Origin: an uncultured Saprospiraceae bacterium
Lineage (GTDB): Bacteria; Bacteroidota; Bacteroidia; Chitinophagales; Saprospiraceae
Length of the DNA stretch: 64,000 bases
NCBI GenBank assembly: GCA_937980645.1
Contig: CALJPQ010000025.1
Coordinates: 62,001-126,000 of the forward strand
Direction of reading: 5' to 3'
Of this stretch, positions 26,175 through 36,206 are shown piece after piece. Position 1 is the stretch's first letter. Each line of letters begins with the position of its first letter. The notes beneath the pieces were generated by a model, which had not been told where the DNA came from, did no database searches, and worked only from the letters and a program-made list of their open reading frames with translations. The translations under genes were made by a program, and so were the position numbers.

Positions 26175-26207
26175 GAGAGGACACCTTCCTGTAGGAGATG
26201 TCGCCTC
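26175..26207. repeat. Hairpin repeat (type 1)
   Basis: Outer arms GAGAGGACA/TGTCGCCTC with two mismatches and a perfect inner TCCT/AGGA. Ends 15 bases after (downstream of) the aquaporin stop codon. Confidence 0.65.
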
Positions 26208-26222
26208 AATGTCTCTTGGATT

Positions 26223-26849
26223 TTACTCCGCCCGCTCTCGCGCCAGCAGGAACAGGGAAGCACCGGCGGCGGCTCCGATGAAGGTAGCTACCGTGGCTGC
26301 CCAGAAGGTATCCCAGGCAAGTGTTCCCGATAGCGTCAGGCCCAGATACACGGCCGGGTTACATGCGGCCACCGTGCGACTTCCGATGACGGAGGTGGCG
26401 GCGAAGGCCATCGTTCCCGTGGCGGCAGCGCGGAGTGGCTCAGCGCCGGCGGTGCTGGTGTTGAGGTAAACAAATGCCATGGCCAGGGCGCCTATGCCTG
26501 CCAGGAAAGAGGCGCAGAACAGGTCGTCGAGCAGCTGCGCACCCGCAACCGGTACTCCGAAGCACCGCACGGTAAAGGTGGCCAGCATGGCGCCCACGGC
26601 GGCGCCCGCGAATTGGGTGGCTATGCGGTAGGGCAAAAAGCTCGATAGCCGCTCCCGCTCGCCCACCAAGTATTCGGCTAATGCGAGGGCGGGGTTGAAA
26701 CCCGCCGACGTTGGTGCAGCCAGCATTAGCGCCGCCAGTGCCGCGCCGTAAGCCATCGGGAAAGCGCTTTCGCCCGCCCATGTTTGTCCTAAAACTGCCA
26801 AAAGGGTCAGAAGGAGCGCTCCGGCGCCCTCGTTTGCGTATTCTTTCAT
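26223..26849 (-). CDS. Aquaporin/MIP-family channel
   Basis: 208 residues from the ATG at 26849 (a TTG one codon earlier is in frame). The two half-repeats of the MIP fold each carry an NPA motif: GFNPALALAEYLVG at about residue 53 and AACNPAVYLGL near residue 164. Six hydrophobic segments surround them. It is somewhat shorter than E. coli AqpZ (231 residues) but both pore motifs are intact, so water or a small neutral solute is the likely cargo. It is divergent from the S9 peptidase gene and followed by three hairpin repeats. Confidence 0.85.
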   Translation of the reverse strand: MKEYANEGAGALLLTLLAVLGQTWAGESAFPMAYGAALAALMLAAPTSAGFNPALALAEYLVGERERLSSFLPYRIATQFAGAAVGAMLATFTVRCFGVPVAGAQLLDDLFCASFLAGIGALAMAFVYLNTSTAGAEPLRAAATGTMAFAATSVIGSRTVAACNPAVYLGLTLSGTLAWDTFWAATVATFIGAAAGASLFLLARERAE

Positions 26850-26859
26850 CAAAGGCCGT

Positions 26860-26867
26860 TACTTTTG
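26860..26867 (+). promoter_or_regulatory. TACTTTTG promoter element of the S9 peptidase gene
   Basis: TAnnTTTG on the plus strand, 44 bases before the ATG at 26912; a TTTG at 26833-26836 is 23 bases upstream, longer than ideal. Confidence 0.45.
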
Positions 26868-26911
26868 CCGCATACCGAAAATGTGCCCTCAAAAGTAGAA
26901 ACAAACGCTGC

Positions 26912-28939
26912 ATGCAACATTCGTTTTCCTTTTTACTCGCTCTGCTGATGACCTCACTGTCCTTTGCTCAAACCCAAAAGCAACTCCTCACGCCTGAACT
27001 GCTGTGGAAAGTCGGGCGCGTTATGCTCGAAGCGGTCTCGCCCAATAGCCAGTACGCTGTGTACAGTGTGCAGCGCTTCGACGTGGATAAAAACCAGAGC
27101 AGCAAAGTGCTCTACATCGTTCATTTACAGACGTTGGAAACGCGCCCGCTCACCGATGCTGCCGAAGGCAATGCCTCCGATGCTGCTTTCCATCCTTCGG
27201 GCCAGCGCATTGGCTTTCTACGCAACCGCAAGCTGTGGGAGGTTGGCCTCAGCGGCGGTAAGGCTATTCAGGTAACCGATTTCGACATCGAGGGCTTTGC
27301 TTATTCGCCCACAGGCCGCCATTTGCTCTTCGTGCAGCGCGTCAAATTTGAGCCGACCCCTACCGACCGCTACCCCGACCTACCTAAAGCCACGGGCCGC
27401 ATCTATGACAGCCTCTTCTATCGCCATTGGCAATCGTGGTACGACCACCACCATGCTAATATTTTCTACATCCCTTACCGCGATGGCCGCGTGTTCGGCA
27501 GCCCGGTGAACATCATGAACGAGCCCTACGACAGCCCGCTGCGCCCGTTGGGCGGCATGGAGCAAATCACCTGGAGCCCCGATGGGCGTTTCATCGTCTA
27601 TACCTGCCGCAAACTCAAGGGCACTGAAGAAAGCCTGAGCACCAACTCCGACCTGTACCTCTATGAATTGGCCTCAGGCCGAACGGTCAACATCACCGAA
27701 GGCTTGCCTGGGTACGACCAGGACCCCATTTTCTCTCCCGACGGGCGCTATTTGGCCTGGAAAAGCATGGAAAAAGCCGGCTACGAGGCCGACCGCACAC
27801 GCATCTTGGTGCTCGATACTCACACCAATGACCGCTGGGAACTCACCGAAGGCTGGAAGTACGAGGCTAACCGCCCACAATGGGCCGCCGACAGTAAATC
27901 ACTGTATTTCCTTAGCTCTAACGACTTCACTTATCAGATCCATCAAATCACCCTGGAGGGCCGCAAAATTCGGCGCATCACCGAGGGGCTTCACGATTAC
28001 ACCAAAATACTCGTTGCTGGCGACCGTCTGGTGGCTTCGCGCGTTTCGATGACGAGCCCGCCCGAAATCTTTTTGGTGAACCCACAAAACGGGCAGGCCT
28101 TGCAAATTAGCCAGGCCACTGCCGACGTGTGGAGCCACATCCTGCCGGCCCGGGTCGAGCGCCGCAATGTGAAGACCACCGACGGCAAAAACATGAACGT
28201 GTGGCTGGTGCTACCGCCCGATTTTGACCCGCGCAAGAAGTACCCTGCCCTGCTTTATTGCCAGGGCGGGCCGCAGTCGGCGCTCAGCCAGTCCTTCTCT
28301 TTCCGCTGGAATATGCAACTGATGGCCTCGCAAGGCTACGTCGTGGTGGCTCCTTGTCGGCGCGGCATGCCCGGCGGCCCCGAAGGCCAGGACTGGAACG
28401 CGGCCATCAGCGGCGACTGGGGCGGCCAGGCCATGCGCGACCTGCTCTCCGCTGCCGACGCTGCTGCACGCGAACCCTTCGTAGATGCCCAGCGCATGGG
28501 CGCCGTCGGGGCCAGCTTCGGCGGGTATTCCGTCTTCTGGCTCGCTGGTAACCACCAAAAGCGCTTCAAAGCTTTCATCGCCCATTGCGGCATGTTCAAC
28601 ACCGTCAGCTGGTATGGTACCACTGAAGAGCTCTTCTTCGCCAACCACGACCTGGGCGGCCCCTACTGGGAAAAACCCAACGACCCGGCCTGGGCAGCCT
28701 TCAGCCCACACACTTACGTCCGAAACTGGGACACACCTATTCTTATTTTCCACAACGAACTCGACTTCCGCGTGCCCCTGTCCGAAGGCTTGCAGGCCTT
28801 CCAGGCCGCCCAGCTCATGGGTGTGCCTTCGCGCCTCGTTGTCTTCCCCGACGAAGGCCACTGGATGACCAAACCGCAAAACAGCATCATGTGGCAACGC
28901 GAGTTCTTCGGCTGGCTGGATAAATACCTCAAGCCATAG
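26912..28939 (+). CDS. S9 family prolyl-oligopeptidase-type peptidase (DPP/acylaminoacyl-peptidase-like), secreted
   Basis: 675 residues from ATG 26912; the frame is open further upstream, but the signal peptide MQHSFSFLLALLMTSLSFAQ begins here. Residues ~25-410 are a WD40-like beta-propeller (repeated phrases such as WSPDGRFIVYT and FSPDGRYLAWKS). The alpha/beta-hydrolase domain carries Ser535 in GASFGGYS, the Asp in NELDFRVP and the His in DEGHWM. This is the DPP5/acylaminoacyl-peptidase layout, expected to cut dipeptides or acylated residues from oligopeptides in the periplasm. It stands alone. Confidence 0.94.
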   Translation: MQHSFSFLLALLMTSLSFAQTQKQLLTPELLWKVGRVMLEAVSPNSQYAVYSVQRFDVDKNQSSKVLYIVHLQTLETRPLTDAAEGNASDAAFHPSGQRIGFLRNRKLWEVGLSGGKAIQVTDFDIEGFAYSPTGRHLLFVQRVKFEPTPTDRYPDLPKATGRIYDSLFYRHWQSWYDHHHANIFYIPYRDGRVFGSPVNIMNEPYDSPLRPLGGMEQITWSPDGRFIVYTCRKLKGTEESLSTNSDLYLYELASGRTVNITEGLPGYDQDPIFSPDGRYLAWKSMEKAGYEADRTRILVLDTHTNDRWELTEGWKYEANRPQWAADSKSLYFLSSNDFTYQIHQITLEGRKIRRITEGLHDYTKILVAGDRLVASRVSMTSPPEIFLVNPQNGQALQISQATADVWSHILPARVERRNVKTTDGKNMNVWLVLPPDFDPRKKYPALLYCQGGPQSALSQSFSFRWNMQLMASQGYVVVAPCRRGMPGGPEGQDWNAAISGDWGGQAMRDLLSAADAAAREPFVDAQRMGAVGASFGGYSVFWLAGNHQKRFKAFIAHCGMFNTVSWYGTTEELFFANHDLGGPYWEKPNDPAWAAFSPHTYVRNWDTPILIFHNELDFRVPLSEGLQAFQAAQLMGVPSRLVVFPDEGHWMTKPQNSIMWQREFFGWLDKYLKP

Positions 28940-29283
28940 CGCACTGTCGGCGGGTAAAATCCATGAAATTTTTTAACGCGAAACGGATGTTTCGCGGCTG
29001 TTCAGGCATTTTGGGAAACCCGCCCTCACCGGCTTTTCCAAAAGCCCATTAGGCCTTTCCGGCCCTGCGCTTCCAATTTCCCGGAATTTAATTTTTGCTC
29101 AGGCCGCAACAAAGACCGACTCAGCTCGTTTTTAGAGCAATTGACAAGAAGGCGGGCATTTTCGCCAATTTTAATTCTTTGTTAATGCTTTAAAAAACTT
29201 TTCAACCAACTATTGTTTGGTTCAAAAACTTCGCCTTACCTTTGCAGCGTCAAAAACGAGAACATTTAAATCATAGCGTGTTT
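28940..29283. other. Intergenic region with hairpin and strong promoter
   Basis: 344 bp. After the peptidase gene there is a perfect 8-bp hairpin CGCGAAAC-GGAT-GTTTCGCG (28977-28996) without a following T run, then GC-rich sequence with no gene. The end holds the promoter listed at 29216-29244. Confidence 0.5.
29216..29244 (+). promoter_or_regulatory. Consensus promoter of the SnoaL/H1-tail gene
   Basis: TTTG (29216-29219), 17 bases, TACCTTTG (29237-29244), a close match to the Bacteroidota consensus. Predicted leader of about 35 nt before the ATG at 29284. Confidence 0.75.
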
Positions 29284-29793
29284 ATGACTATTGCACAACT
29301 TGTCGAGGCGCTTGACGCCGAAATCCTCAAAGGCAACATTGTTGGTGCTTTTGAGCAGTTTGCAGCTGAAGACTGCGTAACCTGGAGCATTCCTGAACAT
29401 AAAACTACGTCCAAGGCGGAAAAGATGGAGATTTTGGGTTGGTTTTTCCAAAACATTGCCCGCTTGAACCGCATTGAGCGCCCGGCCGTACAGGTAGATG
29501 GCGACGTTACGCTGTCGCAGTTTGAGTTTGACTTTACGAATCGTCAAGGAGAAAATTTGGTGTACCACGAAGTCATCCGCCGCGTGTGGAAAGACGGCAA
29601 GGTCATCGAAGAGCAGTACCTGCTGAACCAGACGCTGGAAACGCCCAAGAAAGCGGCGGCTAAGAAGGCTACCAAAAAAGAGTCTGCCCTGGAGACACCC
29701 ACTCCGGCAGCTGAACCAACGCCCGCCCCAGCAGAAGCAGCCAAGAGCAAGACGACGACGCGCAAGACAACCACGAAGAAGACTGCGAAGTAA
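29284..29793 (+). CDS. SnoaL/NTF2-like domain protein with Lys/Ala/Thr-rich histone-H1-like tail
   Basis: 169 residues. Residues ~1-118 look like an NTF2/SnoaL cone fold: a helical start (TIAQLVEALDAEILKGNIVGAFEQFAAEDCVTW), then strands ending YHEVIRRVWKDGKVIEEQY. From residue 120 the protein becomes a low-complexity tail with PKKAAAKKATKKE, a Pro/Ala/Glu linker, then KSKTTTRKTTTKKTAK. Such tails resemble histone H1 and bind DNA or RNA non-specifically. The strong promoter and dedicated terminator suggest high expression. Function unknown; no catalytic residues can be assigned. Confidence 0.8.
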   Translation: MTIAQLVEALDAEILKGNIVGAFEQFAAEDCVTWSIPEHKTTSKAEKMEILGWFFQNIARLNRIERPAVQVDGDVTLSQFEFDFTNRQGENLVYHEVIRRVWKDGKVIEEQYLLNQTLETPKKAAAKKATKKESALETPTPAAEPTPAPAEAAKSKTTTRKTTTKKTAK

Positions 29794-29902
29794 GGCAGCG
29801 GCTGTGGTTGGCAACTTACGCCAGCCACGGCAACGGGCCAACGCCAGAAGTAATTGAAGCACAGCATAGTAGTTTGAGCATAACACAGAGCAGTAATGTA
29901 GG

Positions 29903-29940
29903 GCCCGCCCAGCGCAACGCGAGGCGGGCTTTTTGTTTTT
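29903..29940 (+). terminator. Rho-independent terminator
   Basis: Perfect 7-bp arms GCCCGCC (29903-29909) and GGCGGGC (29923-29929) with a 13-base loop followed by TTTTTGTTTTT. Ends the SnoaL/H1-tail transcript. Confidence 0.85.
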
Positions 29941-29961
29941 CCGGCACGTCGGGTCGCAGCG

Positions 29962-29969
29962 TACCTTTG
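29962..29969 (+). promoter_or_regulatory. TACCTTTG element directly before gpmI
   Basis: The element ends 5 bases before the gpmI ATG (29975), implying a leaderless or nearly leaderless transcript. No consensus TTTG at the usual distance. Confidence 0.5.
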
Positions 29970-29974
29970 AGCCT

Positions 29975-31534
29975 ATGTTGAAACACACACGCGCATGTCT
30001 GATTATCCTGGACGGCTGGGCCTTGGGCAGCAAGCCCGAAGCCGACGCCATCCGCCAGGCTCATACGCCATTTATGGATAACCTGTGGAACACCCGCCCG
30101 CATTGCACCCTGACCACACACAGCGAAGCCGTGGGGCTACCCGAAGGCCAAATGGGCAACTCTGAAGTGGGCCACCTCAACATTGGCGCTGGCCGCATCG
30201 TTTGGCAGGAGTTGGCCCGCATCAACAAAGCCATCCGCGAGGGCTTGTTCCGCACGCATCCGGTACTGCAAGAAGCCTTTCGCATGGCCAGCACGGAAGG
30301 TAAACGCCTGCATTTTATCGGCTTGGTCTCCGATGGTGGCGTCCATTCGCACATCAACCACCTCAAAGCCCTGTGTGATGCCGCACACGCAGCTGGCGTG
30401 CCGCAGGCGTTCATCCACGCCTTTACCGACGGACGCGACTGCGACCCTAAGAGCGGCGCGGGCTTCCTGCAAGAGCTGCTGCAACACCTCGAGCAGCACG
30501 GCTACACCGACCGCATCCGTCTGGCCTCCGTCGTCGGGCGCTATTACGCCATGGACCGCGACAAACGTTGGGAGCGCATCAAAGTGGCCTACGACCTGCT
30601 CGTGCGCGGCCAGGGCGAGCACGTACACGACCTCGTAGCCGCCGTGCGCGACTGCTATGCGCGCGAGGTTACCGACGAATTCCTGCCCGCCTTGTCGGGC
30701 GTAAATGCCGACAATCAGCCCATCGCCACCCTGCAGCCGGGCGATGTGGTCATTGCCTTCAACTTCCGCACCGACCGCCTGCGCGAACTGACCACTGTGC
30801 TCACCCAACAGGACATGCCCGAGTGGGACATGCACACCCTGCCGCTCCACTACATCACCATGACGCGCTACGACGAGCGCTACACGGGCATACCGGTGCT
30901 GTTTGAAAAAGAAAACTTAGAAAAAACCTTCGGCGAAGTTATCGCCAACGCCGGGCTGACCCAGCTGCGTATCGCCGAAACGGAGAAATACCCGCACGTA
31001 ACGTTCTTCTTCTCTGGCGGACGCGAACAACCGTTCAACGGCGAAACGCGCATCCTCATCCCGTCGCCTAAGGTGGCCACCTACGACCTGCAGCCCGAAA
31101 TGAGCGCTTATCTGGTCACGGATGCTGTGCTGAAGGACATTGCGGAAAAACGCCCTGACTTCATCTGCCTCAACTACGCCAACGCCGACATGGTGGGCCA
31201 CACGGGCGTTTTTGCCGCCGCCGTAAAAGCCGCTGAAACCGTGGACGAATGCCTGAGCCGCTTAGTGCCCGTGCTGGAGGAAAACGGGTATGCCGTACTC
31301 ATCACCGCCGACCACGGCAATGCCGACTACATGGTGAACGACGATGGTACCCCCAACACAGCACACACGAAAAACCCGGTGCCCTGCATTCTCGTCAGCC
31401 GACAGCTGCAAAGCACCACTGTCGCTCTACACAACGGTATCCTGGCCGACCTGGCGCCCACTCTGCTGCAACTGCTGGGGCTGCCGCAACCGCTGGAGAT
31501 GACCGGCCAGACGCTCATTGCCAACGCCGGTTAG
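29975..31534 (+). CDS. gpmI: 2,3-bisphosphoglycerate-independent phosphoglycerate mutase
   Basis: 519-residue alkaline-phosphatase-superfamily mutase that interconverts 3- and 2-phosphoglycerate. The family start (CLIILDGWALG), the phospho-serine motif GQMGNSEVGHLNIGAGR, DGRDCDPKSG, and the second metal site TADHGNADYM and later HTKNPVPCIL are all present. The ATG at 29975 is the start; upstream codons lie in the promoter element. It ends one base before the stop of the convergent msrB gene. Confidence 0.97.
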   Translation: MLKHTRACLIILDGWALGSKPEADAIRQAHTPFMDNLWNTRPHCTLTTHSEAVGLPEGQMGNSEVGHLNIGAGRIVWQELARINKAIREGLFRTHPVLQEAFRMASTEGKRLHFIGLVSDGGVHSHINHLKALCDAAHAAGVPQAFIHAFTDGRDCDPKSGAGFLQELLQHLEQHGYTDRIRLASVVGRYYAMDRDKRWERIKVAYDLLVRGQGEHVHDLVAAVRDCYAREVTDEFLPALSGVNADNQPIATLQPGDVVIAFNFRTDRLRELTTVLTQQDMPEWDMHTLPLHYITMTRYDERYTGIPVLFEKENLEKTFGEVIANAGLTQLRIAETEKYPHVTFFFSGGREQPFNGETRILIPSPKVATYDLQPEMSAYLVTDAVLKDIAEKRPDFICLNYANADMVGHTGVFAAAVKAAETVDECLSRLVPVLEENGYAVLITADHGNADYMVNDDGTPNTAHTKNPVPCILVSRQLQSTTVALHNGILADLAPTLLQLLGLPQPLEMTGQTLIANAG

Positions 31535-32074
31535 TTAGTCGGGCACAAAATCGAGCGACACCGAATTGATGCAATAGCGCAGCCCTGTGGGGCGCGGGCC
31601 ATCGTCGAAGACGTGCCCCAGATGCCCGCCGCAGCGGGCGCACTCCACTTCGGTGCGCACCATGCCATAGGAACGGTCTTCGTGCTCGACGATGAACTCC
31701 GGGCGTATGGGCTTCCAAAACGAAGGCCAGCCCGTGCCGGACTCAAATTTAGTGTCGGAGTGGAACAGTGGCAACCCGCAACCGCGACAGGTGAAGGTGC
31801 CTTTGCGCTTTTCCTTGAGCAAGTCTCCCGTGAAGGCGCGCTCGGTACCCTCCTGGCGCAGGACGCGGTATTCCAGGTCGTTCAGCTCGGCGCGCCACTG
31901 GGCGTCGGTCTTCTGGATGCGCACCAGGCGCCCGCGCTCGTCGTATTGGGGCGGAATGAGGGTATCGGTACCGCTTTTTTCAGCTACTGACGCTACGACA
32001 TGGCCTGGAGTCGGCGATGGTACGGTGGTCGAATGACAGGCTGCCCAAAGGGCGAGAAAAATGAAAGTGCGCAT
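31535..32074 (-). CDS. msrB: Peptide-methionine (R)-S-oxide reductase, predicted lipoprotein
   Basis: 179 residues from MRTFIFLALWAACHS, which contains a lipobox (LWAAC, Cys13), so the mature protein should be lipid-anchored in the envelope. The MsrB domain follows at about residue 55: CRGCGLPLF and CARCGGHLGHVF supply the four zinc cysteines, and RYCINSVSLDF holds the catalytic cysteine. It repairs methionine-R-sulfoxides in periplasmic or surface proteins. The stop codon abuts that of gpmI. No msrA is present nearby. Confidence 0.92.
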   Translation of the reverse strand: MRTFIFLALWAACHSTTVPSPTPGHVVASVAEKSGTDTLIPPQYDERGRLVRIQKTDAQWRAELNDLEYRVLRQEGTERAFTGDLLKEKRKGTFTCRGCGLPLFHSDTKFESGTGWPSFWKPIRPEFIVEHEDRSYGMVRTEVECARCGGHLGHVFDDGPRPTGLRYCINSVSLDFVPD

Positions 32075-32149
32075 ATCTGGCAACGTGAGAGAAACGTCGT
32101 GCTCTGGTGGGTTTCTTCGGGCCTTTGTGCTCACCAAACATCGTCTGAG

Positions 32150-32590
32150 TTACCTCTTACGCCGGCGCGGCGCATTCCACTCTTCACGCTCGGCGAAGGC
32201 TACGATTTTGCGCATCAGGTTGAGGATGGAAAGAAACACCAAGAAACAAATGGCAATGACGACGTACGTCCAGCGGTACGTTTGTGCCTCGCTCAGCGCC
32301 AAGCCGGAGACGAGCCAGGCGGCCAGCCCATTGCCAAATGCCACAGCGGCAAAGCCATAAATGGAACGGCTCCAATACCTCAGCCCGCTGCTAGCATTGA
32401 GGCTCATCACACTGATAAACACCGCATACAGCAACAAAAAGGCCGTAGCAACAGACCACGGGAAAACGCGGTCAATGGCCGATACGCCCATCCAGCGAAG
32501 TGCCGCAGCAACCAGCATGAAAGCAGCCGAGCCTCCTACGAAAATGGCGGCCTGGCGCAGTGGGTCCACTTTATGTTCAAAAAACAGCAT
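32150..32590 (-). CDS. Small four-helix membrane protein, unknown function
   Basis: 146 residues from ATG 32590 (an in-frame ATG at 32647 would add 19 residues). Four hydrophobic segments at about residues 15-30, 43-62, 73-95 and 105-125, then a basic C-terminus (EREEWNAPRRRKR). I do not recognise the family. It follows the small conserved gene and lipB on the same strand, with 63 bp to the former, so it may be in the same transcript. Confidence 0.65.
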   Translation of the reverse strand: MLFFEHKVDPLRQAAIFVGGSAAFMLVAAALRWMGVSAIDRVFPWSVATAFLLLYAVFISVMSLNASSGLRYWSRSIYGFAAVAFGNGLAAWLVSGLALSEAQTYRWTYVVIAICFLVFLSILNLMRKIVAFAEREEWNAPRRRKR

Positions 32591-32653
32591 GCGAGGGGAT
32601 GTGAAAGCGTGAAAGGTGAAAAGTGGGCGGACACTTCGTTTTAGCATTGTGCT

Positions 32654-33064
32654 TTAGCGGATCATAACGCCCTGACGCTTTAACAGCGGAATTTCGCAAA
32701 AGTGCATTTCATCAAAAATGCCGGGCACAAACATGTACTGCTTGTCGTAGAGGTAGTCTTTATAGACAAAGCTCACCCAGTACTCGCTCGTCAGGCCGAA
32801 GACGGCTTTATAGACGGGCTCTATCTTAACGGCAGTGTGCGGTTCGATGCGTTCCCAGAAGTAGCGCAGCGAGGTAGTGCGGCGCGGTTCGCCCTCAATT
32901 TCGCCGTAGCCGCTGGCGCTGACGATGACCGAGTGAATCGGCTCGTCTTTAAGGTTGAGCAAGTAGGCATCCCAGAAATCCTCGTGGTCTTCCTCAAATA
33001 CTAAGCGCGGCGCCATAGCGATGGCTAAATCGGCGACTTTCAGAAAGGAAATATCTTTGATCAT
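32654..33064 (-). CDS. Conserved hypothetical protein co-encoded with lipB
   Basis: 136-residue soluble protein beginning MIKDISFLKVADLAIAMAP, with alternating strands and aromatic residues but no signal peptide or recognised motif. Its start overlaps the lipB stop by 4 bp (ATGA-type overlap), so translation is probably coupled. Proteins of this kind are encoded beside metabolic genes in other Bacteroidota (from memory) but have no assigned function. I would not infer more than a possible link to lipoylation from position. Confidence 0.75.
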   Translation of the reverse strand: MIKDISFLKVADLAIAMAPRLVFEEDHEDFWDAYLLNLKDEPIHSVIVSASGYGEIEGEPRRTTSLRYFWERIEPHTAVKIEPVYKAVFGLTSEYWVSFVYKDYLYDKQYMFVPGIFDEMHFCEIPLLKRQGVMIR

Positions 33065-33804
33065 GCTGGTTCGATTTCGCAGTCGAAGACTGCACGAAAG
33101 TGATGTTTTAAGCGCTCCTTCACAGCTTCTGCCTCCACAGCCTGGCCGAGTTCCCAGGCGAGCGAAGTTACTGTTTTATCCGCATCTGCAATACCGCAGG
33201 GCACGATGTGTCGGAAAAAAGTCAGATCCGTGTTCACATTGAACGCGAAGCCGTGCAGGGTTACCCAGCGGCTCAGGTGCACGCCGATAGCGCAGATTTT
33301 TCGGAACTTTTCCCAAAAGCCCTCTTCAGCAGCGGGAAGGGCGCAGTCCGGACGCGGCGGACACCACACACCCGTGTTGGGCGGCAGACGGAGCGTTTCC
33401 ACACCGTAATCACTCAGCGTACGCATGATGATCTCTTCCAGGCTTCGCACGTATCGGTGCACGTCGGTGAAGAAGCACTCCAAATCGAGGATAGGGTAGC
33501 CCACAATTTGGCCCGGGCCGTGGTACGTGATGTCGCCGCCACGGTTGATGGAAAAGTACTGGATGCCGCGCTCATGCAGTTCAGCTTCGCTCAGCAGCAG
33601 GTGTTGCGCTGAGCCGCTTTTACCAAGGGTATAGACCGGCGGATGCTCCACTAAGAGAAAGTAGTGCTCTTGCGCGTATTGCCCGGGTTTCAGATGTCGG
33701 TGCTGCAGCTTCTGCTCCACCATGCGGCGGTGCAATTGCGTCTGGTAATCCCACGCGGGCTGGTAGTCGAGTTGGCCTAAATCCTGCCACTTGACGATCG
33801 GCAT
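33061..33804 (-). CDS. lipB: Octanoyl-[acyl-carrier-protein]:protein octanoyltransferase
   Basis: 247 residues from MPIVKWQDLGQLDYQPAWDYQ, the standard LipB start; the longer frame to 33873 is unlikely. The motifs LLVEHPPVYTLGKSG, NRGGDITYHGPGQIVGYPILDL, the region around KICAIGVHLSRWVTLHGFAFNVN, and the catalytic cysteine in VPCGIADADKTVTSL are present. LipB attaches octanoyl groups to lipoyl domains; LipA then inserts sulfur. The gene overlaps the next small conserved gene by 4 bp and is divergent from pyrG. Confidence 0.96.
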   Translation of the reverse strand: MPIVKWQDLGQLDYQPAWDYQTQLHRRMVEQKLQHRHLKPGQYAQEHYFLLVEHPPVYTLGKSGSAQHLLLSEAELHERGIQYFSINRGGDITYHGPGQIVGYPILDLECFFTDVHRYVRSLEEIIMRTLSDYGVETLRLPPNTGVWCPPRPDCALPAAEEGFWEKFRKICAIGVHLSRWVTLHGFAFNVNTDLTFFRHIVPCGIADADKTVTSLAWELGQAVEAEAVKERLKHHFRAVFDCEIEPA

Positions 33805-33907
33805 GCGTGCAAAAACACGTTCCGCAGGCAAAAGTTTTCTTTCCAGAAAAAGCGCCCGGACTTTTCGCCTCATGCCAGAGGTGCCATCGTACCTTTACGC
33901 CCCGTAA

Positions 33908-35560
<1,653 letters not shown>

Positions 35561-35664
35561 AGGTAAAACTGCACACATCGGTAGCGCATTGCCTCGCAGC
35601 ATCTGAAGCCGTCCCCTCGCGCTCGCGGAAAAACCATTCGGCGTGCTTTGACGTTAATAAAGCC

Positions 35665-35672
35665 TAACTTTG
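35665..35672 (+). promoter_or_regulatory. TAACTTTG promoter element before the Fe-S carrier gene
   Basis: TAnnTTTG with a TTTG 14 bases upstream (35647-35650), a short spacing. It lies 18 bases before the ATG at 35691. Confidence 0.45.
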
Positions 35673-35690
35673 CAGCGCAAAACGCATAAT

Positions 35691-36059
35691 ATGGGTATGG
35701 AAAACACACAAGAAAAAGCGCCTGCTGTAACGGCTCCGATTACCCTGACGCCGGGCGCCGTTGAGCAACTGGCGCTCATCCGGCAACAAGAGAACATCCC
35801 GGAAGAGTACGGCCTGCGCGTCGGCGTCAAAGGCGGTGGCTGCTCGGGCTTTTCCTACATCCTGGGCTTCGACTTGCCCCAGGAAGGCGACGACCTCTTT
35901 GAAGTAAGCGGCGTCAAAGTGCTGATGAACCGCGCGCACGCCATTTACTTGCTGGGTATGGAAATTGACTTCGTCAATGGCTTAGACAATCGCGGTTTTA
36001 AATTCAATAATCCCAACGCTTCGTCCACTTGCGGCTGCGGCACGTCGTTCGCGGCGTAA
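35691..36059 (+). CDS. A-type iron-sulfur cluster carrier (IscA/SufA/ErpA family)
   Basis: 122 residues. The three cluster-binding cysteines are present: one in VGVKGGGCSGFSYILGF and two in the C-terminal CGCGTSF. Length and strand pattern fit the HesB/IscA family, which receives and hands on [2Fe-2S] or [4Fe-4S] clusters to apoproteins. No suf or isc genes lie nearby, so the exact class cannot be assigned. ATGs at 35691 and 35697 are equally plausible starts. A strong terminator follows. Confidence 0.92.
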   Translation: MGMENTQEKAPAVTAPITLTPGAVEQLALIRQQENIPEEYGLRVGVKGGGCSGFSYILGFDLPQEGDDLFEVSGVKVLMNRAHAIYLLGMEIDFVNGLDNRGFKFNNPNASSTCGCGTSFAA

Positions 36060-36092
36060 TCGCCCGCTGCCGATGCCTTGTGCATTTTAGCC

Positions 36093-36131
36093 AAAATGCC
36101 GGCCTGCTTTTCAGCAAGCCGGCATTTTTTT
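36093..36131. terminator. Terminator hairpin after the Fe-S carrier gene
   Basis: Eleven-base arms AAAATGCCGGC (36093-36103) and GCCGGCATTTT (36118-36128), with inner pairing of TGCT/AGCA, followed by a T tract. The A run on the other side could make it work in both directions; the convergent PLP-enzyme gene ends at 36207. Confidence 0.85.
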
Positions 36132-36206
36132 ATGGATATTTTTTTCCAAAAAATCGCCGTTGCCGCGGCAGAAGTCACGCGCATCCTTGCCGGATGAGCG
36201 ACACCC

